The notes beneath the pieces are model-generated. The model made no database searches. It was not told where the DNA came from and was given only the letters and a program-made list of their open reading frames with translations. Both the position numbers and the translations under genes were made by a program. Shown piece by piece: positions 6,974 through 12,589 of a stretch of DNA of 12,589 bases. Within the stretch, counting starts at the first letter, position 1. Each line of letters starts with the position of its first letter. Source of the stretch: a bacterium (lineage in GTDB: Bacteria > Eremiobacterota > Eremiobacteria > Baltobacterales > Baltobacteraceae). Where the stretch lies: NCBI GenBank assembly GCA_021782295.1, contig JAJXVC010000029.1, forward strand, positions 1 to 12,589, read 5' to 3'.

Positions 6974-8046
6974 GCTTCGGCCTCGGCTTCCCCGTTATGG
7001 TGGAATTCATCACGCCGCTCGCGATTCGGGAGCAAGCCCTCGGGTCGGAAGAGCATGATGCCCACGAGAATTGCACCGTAGATAAGAAAATGAATATTCG
7101 AGAGATCGACGGTTGTGTGGAAGGTCGTATCGACCAGCGAGTTGATTTGCGGCAGCAACGCCGAGTTGACGATCGTTAAGATCAAACTTCCGACGACAAC
7201 CCCGACGATATTCCCCATCCCACCGAGGACCAACATCGAGACGATCAACACGCTGACTTGAAAACCGAAGAGATCCGGAGAAACGAGGGCGAGTTTTGCG
7301 GCGAAAAGCACGCCGCCGATTCCCGAGAACGATGCGCCGATGGCAAACGCCGAGAGTTTGGAGCGCAGAACGTCGATCCCCGCATGCTTCGCTGCGAGCT
7401 CGTCTTCGCGAATCGCCATCCATGCGCGTCCCAGCCGGCTCTCACGCAAATTGCGCGAGATCCAGAGCGCAGCGACGATTCCCAGCAATGCGATATAGTA
7501 ATACGGCATCACCGATGCGCCGAACGAGTGCCCGAAAAACGTCGGTATATCGAGCGCGGCGATGCCGTTAGGGCCGCCGGTATATTTGGTCAGGTTCTGA
7601 AAGATCTGCGGTACGATTTCACCGAAGCCCAAGGTAACGATCGCAAGATAGTCGCCGTGGAGACGCAGCGTCGGCGCACCGAGCAGCGCGCCGAAGAGCG
7701 CGGCGAGCGCGGCAGCGAGAAAGAGCAGCACCCAGAACGGCAGGTGCAACCCGAACTGCGGACTTGCGAGCATACCGTACGTATAGGCGCCGATGGCAAA
7801 GAATGCGGCATAGCCGAGGTCGAGCAACCCGGCAAAGCCGACGACGATGTTGAGGCCGAGTGCGAGCATGACGTAGACGGCGGCGTCGGCAAGAACGCTG
7901 AAGACCGCCTCGTTTCCGTAAAAACGTGGAGCGATGGTGAGGAACGCAGCGAGCGCAAGCGCGATCGCGACCTTCGCTCGGCGATTGTGAAAGCGCTCGA
8001 TCGCCACGCACGCCGCAATCGCGACGAAGGCGTACGCGTAAATCAT
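6970..8046 (-). CDS. livM: Branched-chain amino acid-type ABC transporter permease LivM
   Basis: Inner-membrane permease that forms the translocation path with LivH. It has 358 residues and roughly nine to ten apolar segments. Diagnostic stretches: LNIVVGFAGLLDLGYAAF (65-82), GAYTYG, TGGPNGI (156-162), the coupling-helix region GRAWMAIREDELAAKHAGI (206-224) that docks on the ATPases, and LVLGGMGNIVGVVVG (272-286). RPEGLLP (334-340) closes the last helix, as is usual. The C-terminal tail is hydrophilic and acidic (EAEAEA), with two adjacent His; probably unimportant. The ATG overlaps the livH stop as ATGA; GGAG (8052-8055, minus strand) is 5 bases upstream. Confidence 0.95.
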   Translation of the reverse strand: MIYAYAFVAIAACVAIERFHNRRAKVAIALALAAFLTIAPRFYGNEAVFSVLADAAVYVMLALGLNIVVGFAGLLDLGYAAFFAIGAYTYGMLASPQFGLHLPFWVLLFLAAALAALFGALLGAPTLRLHGDYLAIVTLGFGEIVPQIFQNLTKYTGGPNGIAALDIPTFFGHSFGASVMPYYYIALLGIVAALWISRNLRESRLGRAWMAIREDELAAKHAGIDVLRSKLSAFAIGASFSGIGGVLFAAKLALVSPDLFGFQVSVLIVSMLVLGGMGNIVGVVVGSLILTIVNSALLPQINSLVDTTFHTTVDLSNIHFLIYGAILVGIMLFRPEGLLPNRERRDEFHHNGEAEAEA

Positions 8047-8954
8047 ACCTTCTCCGGTAACGACTCACCGAGCAACCCGCTCGGACGAAAGACGAGCACG
8101 AGAATCAGCACGGAGAAGACCGCAACGTTGCTCCATTGCCCGCCGATGAACCAGGTCGAGAACGATTCCAGGAGACCGATGAGAAAACCGCCGAGCATCG
8201 CCCCGGCGATATTCCCGATGCCGCCGAGTACCGCGGCGGTAAATGCGCGCAGCCCGGCGCCAAAGCCGTTGAGGAACCATGCCGAACCGAACGACACACC
8301 GCCGACGAATCCGGCAACGCCCGCAAGCGCTCCCGCGATCAGAAACGTGATCGCAATCGTGCGATCGACGTTAATCCCCACCAGCGAGGCGGCATCGCGA
8401 TCCTGCGCCACCGCACGCATCGCTTTTCCGAGCCGGCTCCGCTGCACGAAATAGTGCAGCGCGATCATCGTCACTATTGCGAGCGCAACGACGACGATCT
8501 GTTGGACGCCGACCTGAAGTGCGCCGATGCTCAACTCCGGATTCGGAATCACGTTGGGGAAAGCGACCGGCGCCGAGCCTTGCCAAAGTTCGATCAGGTT
8601 TTCGAGCATGAACGAAACGCCGATCGCGGTAATAAGCGGTGCCAAGCGCGGCGCCTTCCGTAAGCGCCGATAGGCGAGCCGTTCGATAGCGGCATTGAGG
8701 AGCGCGCAGGCAAGAATCGCGACGAGCAACGCCGCGACGATGCCGAGAATGAGCCCGCCCCCGTGCAAGACGTTCGCCGCTCGCAGCGCCACCAGCACGA
8801 CCAACGCGGTAAACGAACCGAACGTATAGACATCGCCGTGCGCGAAGTTGATGAGCTCGAGAATGCCGTAGACCAGCGTGTAGCCCAGTGCGATCAAAGC
8901 GTAGATCGCGCCGAGCTCGACGCCGTTGGCTAGTTGAGCGAGAAACTCGTGCAA
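8043..8954 (-). CDS. livH: Branched-chain amino acid-type ABC transporter permease LivH
   Basis: Inner-membrane permease partner of LivM, 303 residues, about eight membrane segments. It opens with the LivH pattern NGVELGAIYALIALGYTLVY (10-29) and INFAHGDVYTFGSF (35-48). The coupling helix is GKAMRAVAQDRDAASLVGI (176-194), followed by AVLGGIGNIAGAMLGG (241-256) and the RPSGLLGE ending (290-297). The start is TTG at 8952-8954, 4 bases after the livK stop; the alignment of the N terminus with the family supports it and no ATG/GTG lies nearby in frame. No convincing Shine-Dalgarno is seen, so translation probably depends on ribosomes finishing livK. The poor start may lower LivH output relative to the binding protein. 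Confidence 0.94.
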   Translation of the reverse strand: MHEFLAQLANGVELGAIYALIALGYTLVYGILELINFAHGDVYTFGSFTALVVLVALRAANVLHGGGLILGIVAALLVAILACALLNAAIERLAYRRLRKAPRLAPLITAIGVSFMLENLIELWQGSAPVAFPNVIPNPELSIGALQVGVQQIVVVALAIVTMIALHYFVQRSRLGKAMRAVAQDRDAASLVGINVDRTIAITFLIAGALAGVAGFVGGVSFGSAWFLNGFGAGLRAFTAAVLGGIGNIAGAMLGGFLIGLLESFSTWFIGGQWSNVAVFSVLILVLVFRPSGLLGESLPEKV

Positions 8955-8958
8955 GCCG

Positions 8959-10179
8959 TTATTCGCTTAGATTGAGTTGCTCGATAAATGACGAGCGACC
9001 GTTCCGAATCACGTAGAGCGAAATGACCGGTTTGCGAACGTCACCATATTTATCGAATGAGATCGGGCCGATCGGCGTATGCACTTCATTTTTCGCGCTG
9101 CGCGGAATCTTCGCCAGCACCTGTGCGCGCGTCGGCATCTTTTTCCCGTTCGCGATAATCGCTTGTTCGATCGCCGAGATCGCGACCTCGGTTGCTGCAT
9201 ACGCATTCGCGCTGTAGGGGCCGACGTCGCTTCCGAACTTCGCTTTATAGGAGGCGACGAATTTCTTTGCGGCGGGCAACAGGTCGGCGTTCGGCGCAGC
9301 GACGGTGTAATAGGTCCCATCTGCCCGCTTCTTTGCTACCTCTGCGATATCGGGGATACCATCACCGCCCATGAACGGCAGTTTCCCCATTCCGACATCG
9401 AACATCTGACGGCGAAGCAAACCGCCGCCGGTGCTCGTGGTACCGCCGAAGAAAATAAAGTCGGGCTTGTATCCTTTGATCTTCAGGAGCAGCGCTTTGA
9501 AATCTTGTGTGTCGGGAGCGATGTGGTCGCGCCCCAGCACGGTACCGCCGAGTTTTGCAAAGTCGCGAGCAAAAACGTTTGCGAGATCGAGCCCATAGGT
9601 CTCGTTGTCATCAACGATATAGACGCGTTTGAGTTTGAGATCGAGCGCGAAGCGTGCCGCCGCCGAACCCTGCCGCGAGTCGGTCGTACAGACGCGGAAA
9701 AACGTGTTGACGTCGGGATTTGCACGGCGCAGCATTGCGGCGTCCTTGCCCAGCGTCAGGCCGTCGCTCACCGCCGACGGGCTGATCTGCACGATTCCCG
9801 CTTCGTTGGTAATCGGAATTTCGGCAGCGGCAACATTCGAGTTGTAGGGCCCGATAATCGCCAGGACGCTGTCGTCGGCGATCAGCGTGCGGACGTTGCT
9901 CGCTCCCTGCTGCGGATTATGCACGCCTTGCTGCGTGTCGTCGAGCGCCTGCACGGCGAAGGTGAAGCCGCCCGGGACGCCCTTGGCGTTCGCGCGGTCG
10001 ACCGCGAGTTTGATGCCGTCGAGCGTGCTGGTGCCGACCGAGGCGTCGGCCCCGGAGAGCGGTAGATCGACCCCGATCCCGATTGTCGTCGAGGCGGGGG
10101 CCGGGCCGCTCGAGCAAGCGGTTAGTGGTGCGGCGAGCAAAAGAAGGGCCGCAAGCGCGGCAATGCGAGGCGATCTCAT
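8959..10179 (-). CDS. livK: Substrate-binding lipoprotein of the Liv-type ABC importer
   Basis: Extracytoplasmic binding protein (type 1 periplasmic-binding fold, HAAT family) that delivers substrate to LivHM. It has 406 residues. The N terminus is a lipoprotein signal: MRSPR, an apolar core, and lipobox LTAC with C22, so the mature protein should be acylated and membrane-tethered. Family landmarks: VDLPLSG (37-43), DGIKLAVDRANAKG (54-67), IIGPYNSN (108-115), ISPSAVSDGLT (132-142), FRVCTTDSRQG (161-171), DNETYG (191-196) and the C-terminal NAYAATEVAISAIEQA (325-340). Ligand cannot be read from the sequence: amino acids are the default, amides or aromatic acids are possible. The ATG is 10 bases after the cyclase-like gene; AAGG abuts the ATG, too close for a good ribosome site, so coupling to the upstream gene is likely. 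Confidence 0.93.
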   Translation of the reverse strand: MRSPRIAALAALLLLAAPLTACSSGPAPASTTIGIGVDLPLSGADASVGTSTLDGIKLAVDRANAKGVPGGFTFAVQALDDTQQGVHNPQQGASNVRTLIADDSVLAIIGPYNSNVAAAEIPITNEAGIVQISPSAVSDGLTLGKDAAMLRRANPDVNTFFRVCTTDSRQGSAAARFALDLKLKRVYIVDDNETYGLDLANVFARDFAKLGGTVLGRDHIAPDTQDFKALLLKIKGYKPDFIFFGGTTSTGGGLLRRQMFDVGMGKLPFMGGDGIPDIAEVAKKRADGTYYTVAAPNADLLPAAKKFVASYKAKFGSDVGPYSANAYAATEVAISAIEQAIIANGKKMPTRAQVLAKIPRSAKNEVHTPIGPISFDKYGDVRKPVISLYVIRNGRSSFIEQLNLSE

Positions 10180-10189
10180 CCTTGACGAA

Positions 10190-11224
10190 TTAGCCCGCCT
10201 GGTCGCTCTCCCCTGGCGGCGCCTGATCTCCGGCGCTCGGCTTCCATTCCATCACCGAAAAACCATCAACCTCCGCCTCGACCGGCACAAAACCGCTCTT
10301 GTTCTCCATGCGTCCGAATACTTCGTTGCTGAGCCACAGCGCGTTAATATCGGCATGCTTTTGCATGTGCCCCGCGACATCGATCGCGTGGTCGGCGACC
10401 TTCTCCAACTGACTATCTTCGAAGATTACGACTTCACCGTCGTTGAGCCCGCAACGCACCTCGATCGGCGTTCGCAACTGATTTTCGTTGCGATTGAACG
10501 GCTCGAGTTCGGAAAGCACGCGTTGTCCGGCGGCGACGCCGAGATCGCGATCGAGGAAACACGCCATCACGCCGTCGGGAGTCCAGGTCTGCTTCCACAC
10601 GCTGTAGGAATCGAAGGTGTTGCGCACCATCTCCTCATAGGCTTGGAAGGTCGCGGCAACGGCCGTTGGACGCTCGCCGACCTTCATTTTTGTGGAACCG
10701 ACGATATCGATCGAGAGAAACGTACATGGCTTGCGCGACGAGGATTTGAGCGCACCTTCGATCTCGCGATAGCGCTTGAGCAAGATGCTGCGATGATGTT
10801 CGGATTCGGCATCGAGTTTCCGCATCGAGATGGCGCCGTCGGCTCCATCGGCATGCATTGCGCGCAGACCGCTGCGCGTTGAGGCCTTCCAGGTGTGACG
10901 AACGATATAGTCGAGTCGTTGTAAAACCGAATCGAGAATTCCCTTGGCGATCCAGATCGCGACGGCCATTCCGAGCGGAACGTAGCTGATACGCGCGCCG
11001 CTTGGCCAGGAGAGCCCGAACCACCGCGAGACGATGCGAATGTCGGCATCGGCAAGGCGATGCGCGAGCTTCACGAGCGCGGTCGTTGCGAGGTGCGGCG
11101 CATGCACGAACTCCAGCGCGAAAAGCCCCAGCAGAACGACGGAGGCGACCCAAACGACGAGACCCAACGCAAATCGAAGCACGGCGATGACTGCGAGTAG
11201 GATCCCACGAGGGGTGAGAGACAT
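10190..11224 (-). CDS. Membrane-anchored class III adenylate/guanylate cyclase-like protein
   Basis: A 344-residue protein with an apolar N terminus (about 8-40, one or two membrane passes), a further apolar segment about 82-99, a linker with a charged helix (about 135-160), and a class III nucleotidyl-cyclase homology domain (about 166-327). Seen in the domain: first metal Asp D173 in FLSIDIVGST (169-178), K211, second metal Asp D217 in the PDGVMACF strand, and the CGLNDGEV strand (258-265). At the usual N-x-x-x-R transition-state pair the sequence reads AIDVAGHMQ (280-288), i.e. D282 and H286. The spacing between K211 and D217 is also longer than usual. Metal binding looks possible, but cAMP synthesis is doubtful; a different product or a non-catalytic sensing role is possible. 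It has the strong ribosome site GGAGG, 7 bases before the ATG. It leads the liv genes, 10 bases from livK. Confidence 0.8.
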   Translation of the reverse strand: MSLTPRGILLAVIAVLRFALGLVVWVASVVLLGLFALEFVHAPHLATTALVKLAHRLADADIRIVSRWFGLSWPSGARISYVPLGMAVAIWIAKGILDSVLQRLDYIVRHTWKASTRSGLRAMHADGADGAISMRKLDAESEHHRSILLKRYREIEGALKSSSRKPCTFLSIDIVGSTKMKVGERPTAVAATFQAYEEMVRNTFDSYSVWKQTWTPDGVMACFLDRDLGVAAGQRVLSELEPFNRNENQLRTPIEVRCGLNDGEVVIFEDSQLEKVADHAIDVAGHMQKHADINALWLSNEVFGRMENKSGFVPVEAEVDGFSVMEWKPSAGDQAPPGESDQAG

Positions 11225-11231
11225 GCGCTAT

Positions 11232-11236
11232 CCTCC
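11232..11236 (-). promoter_or_regulatory. Strong Shine-Dalgarno site for the cyclase-like gene
   Basis: GGAGG on the minus strand, 7 bases before the ATG at 11224. It fixes the start of the first gene of the cyclase-liv unit. The rest of the 71-base gap (11225-11295) shows no clear promoter or terminator hairpin. Confidence 0.75.
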
Positions 11237-11295
11237 AAATCCAGGGAAGCGAAAAGGTACTCCTCTCGTCGGCCGAAGGGTTCCTGCTTCTCCCA

Positions 11296-12589
11296 TCAGT
11301 CGCGACGCTTGGGCACCCAGGGTGCGACAAAAAGTCCGGGATACTTCGTGCTTCCTCGAACGGGTCGACGGAACAACCATGCCATCAAGCCCGAAAAATT
11401 GGCGACCATCACGAATTGGCGATAGCCGAAATTCTCCAAGAAAGCAGCGGCGAAGAGCACCCAGACCTGGCTAAGCCGATAGGCCGTGAACGAGATTTCA
11501 TCGAGCAAAATACTGATGATCGATCCGAACATCGCGAGAACGAAGACCAGCCCTAACAGCCACCATTGCGTGCTCCAATCGAGATAACCGAGGGCGGCCA
11601 TACTCACCGAAAAAAGTACCCCTCCGATCACGACGACCGGTGCGAGCCACTCAAAAAATACCAGATAGGGCATCGTCACCCAACTAAAGACTCCGCCGTG
11701 CCCGAAGAGCAATTTCCGATGGATGAGCACGCACTCCGAAAGATGGCGGTGCCAGCCTTTTCGTTGGTTGTAGAGGACCTTCGGCGAAGCCGGAACGTCG
11801 GTCCAACAGACGGGGAACGGCGAAAAAGCGATGCGGTATGGTTGCCCCGTATTGATGCAATAATTATGGACGCGTAGCGTCATCTCCATATCTTCCCAGA
11901 TCGTATCGGTTCGGAAACCCTCACAGGCGATAATGACGTCGCGACGCCAGAGCCCACATGCCCCCGAGACGATACCGAGAGCGTTAAAGGGGGCGAAGCC
12001 CATCCGCGTCGCTAAAAACGCGCGCAGGTACTCCAGCACTTGGAAGAGTTGCATCAAGTTTTTCGGCAGTGACGGTTCGAAGGGTTTGTCGTCGACCGGA
12101 GTCGACGCATTCCCGACCGCAACCGCGCCCCCGACCACCACGGTTCGGCGATCCCGCTGAAACGGTTCCACCATCCACTGCAAGGTCTGTCGATGGTAAT
12201 AGGAATCGGCATCGGCGGTGAAGAGCAGCGGATAACGCGAGAGATTGATACCGGCATTGAGGGCATCGCCTTTCCCGCCGTTCACCTTGTCGATGACGCG
12301 CAACTCCGGGTGAAGGCGCGACTGGTAGACCTCCCGCACTTCTTCCGTCGGCAATTCGACGCGATAGATCCCTTCGTAGGGCTCGAGATCGAAGGCTTCG
12401 TGCAGACGCTCGAGGGTATCGTCATTCGATCCGTCGTTAATGACGACGATTTCAAAGTTTACGTACTCTAAAGCGAGCATCGAGCGCACCGACGTCACGA
12501 TGATTTCGCGTTCGTTAAATGCCGGAACGAGCATCGTCACCGGACGGTCGAGCGTTGAGTTCGAACGGCGGACGGGATCGGCAAGGTGC
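11296..12589 (-). CDS. Family 2 glycosyltransferase, membrane processive type (5' end outside window)
   Basis: A GT-A fold glycosyltransferase that would move a sugar from a nucleotide-sugar at the cytoplasmic membrane face, akin to cellulose/poly-GlcNAc synthase-like enzymes. A GTG at 12540 could start it, but the frame stays open to the right edge (16 more codons) and VPAFNE would then begin at residue 5, without Shine-Dalgarno, so the real start is probably beyond the window. Counting from that GTG: VPAFNE (5-10), INDGSNDDT (34-42), NGGKGDALNAG (87-97), metal-binding D110-A-D112, SGACGLWRRD (192-201), catalytic-base region IWEDME (214-219), and QRKGW (259-263) where Q-x-x-R-W is usual. Three apolar segments follow (about 291-312, 326-347, 355-370), then a basic tail. 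Between DGS and NGGKG sits an insert of about 30 residues, seen in some relatives. Product polysaccharide or glycolipid is not readable. The cyclase-like gene starts 71 bases downstream. Confidence 0.88.
   Translation of the reverse strand, partial: HLADPVRRSNSTLDRPVTMLVPAFNEREIIVTSVRSMLALEYVNFEIVVINDGSNDDTLERLHEAFDLEPYEGIYRVELPTEEVREVYQSRLHPELRVIDKVNGGKGDALNAGINLSRYPLLFTADADSYYHRQTLQWMVEPFQRDRRTVVVGGAVAVGNASTPVDDKPFEPSLPKNLMQLFQVLEYLRAFLATRMGFAPFNALGIVSGACGLWRRDVIIACEGFRTDTIWEDMEMTLRVHNYCINTGQPYRIAFSPFPVCWTDVPASPKVLYNQRKGWHRHLSECVLIHRKLLFGHGGVFSWVTMPYLVFFEWLAPVVVIGGVLFSVSMAALGYLDWSTQWWLLGLVFVLAMFGSIISILLDEISFTAYRLSQVWVLFAAAFLENFGYRQFVMVANFSGLMAWLFRRPVRGSTKYPGLFVAPWVPKRRD

Noticed and set aside
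6206..7081. Plus-strand open frame of 291 codons opposite livG
   Set aside because: Runs across the livF/livG and livG/livM overlaps, which are conserved operon junctions; its translation is Arg/Gln-rich without motifs.
7258..8454. Long plus-strand open frame of 398 codons opposite livM and livH
   Set aside because: It is antisense to two unmistakable permease genes, its translation is charged low-complexity sequence without any family pattern, and such frames are expected opposite GC-rich genes.
9079..10065. Plus-strand open frame of 328 codons opposite livK
   Set aside because: Mirror of livK codon bias; the translation shows no recognisable domain, and there is no ribosome site or gene spacing to support it.
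12540..12589. GTG at 12538-12540 as the true glycosyltransferase start
   Set aside because: The frame is open to the window edge, no ribosome site precedes the GTG, and the first beta strand of the GT-A fold would lack its normal lead-in.
1..12589. Defence island, prophage or mobile element
   Set aside because: No integrase, transposase, terminal repeat, tRNA or CRISPR was seen; base composition and codon use look uniform, and most genes are housekeeping. The dynamin alone does not make a defence locus.

Overview
The window is ordinary, densely packed bacterial chromosome, GC-rich by eye, with strong GC bias at third codon positions, very short intergenic gaps and several TTG/GTG starts. The lineage cannot be fixed from the sequence. 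A substrate-binding protein with a lipobox, a Dps and a two-headed bacterial dynamin fit many phyla. The codon style recalls uncultured GC-rich soil groups such as Ca. Eremiobacterota, but that is only an impression. No tRNA, rRNA, CRISPR array, insertion sequence, phage gene or attachment site was seen. No gene-free stretch exceeds about 80 bases.

Left half, plus strand (1-5001): the C-terminal part of a phosphomannomutase/phosphoglucomutase that enters from the left; a Dps ferritin-like protein (571-1071); a 909-residue dynamin-like protein with two GTPase heads, starting at TTG only 11 bases after dps (1083-3812); and an N-acetylglucosamine-6-phosphate deacetylase, NagA (3856-5001).

Right half, minus strand (5009-12589), read from right to left: a family 2 glycosyltransferase cut off by the right edge; a membrane-anchored class III nucleotidyl-cyclase-like protein with altered catalytic residues; then a complete branched-chain amino acid-type (HAAT family) ABC importer in the order livK, livH, livM, livG, livF; and last a small DUF2721 membrane protein. 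From the cyclase to DUF2721 the gaps are at most 10 bases or are 4-base ATGA/GTGA overlaps, so this looks like one seven-gene transcription unit. The glycosyltransferase lies 71 bases upstream and may belong to it. The two halves converge at 5001/5009 with 7 bases between stop codons.

The parts that deserve a second look are the double-headed dynamin whose second GTPase head has lost its G3 and G4 residues, its pairing with Dps, the cyclase-like protein with its transition-state Asn and Arg replaced, placed at the front of a transporter operon, the DUF2721 gene translationally coupled to livF, and non-standard motifs in the glycosyltransferase (QxxGW) and NagA (H-x-N). The Liv importer, Dps and the mutase are otherwise conventional.
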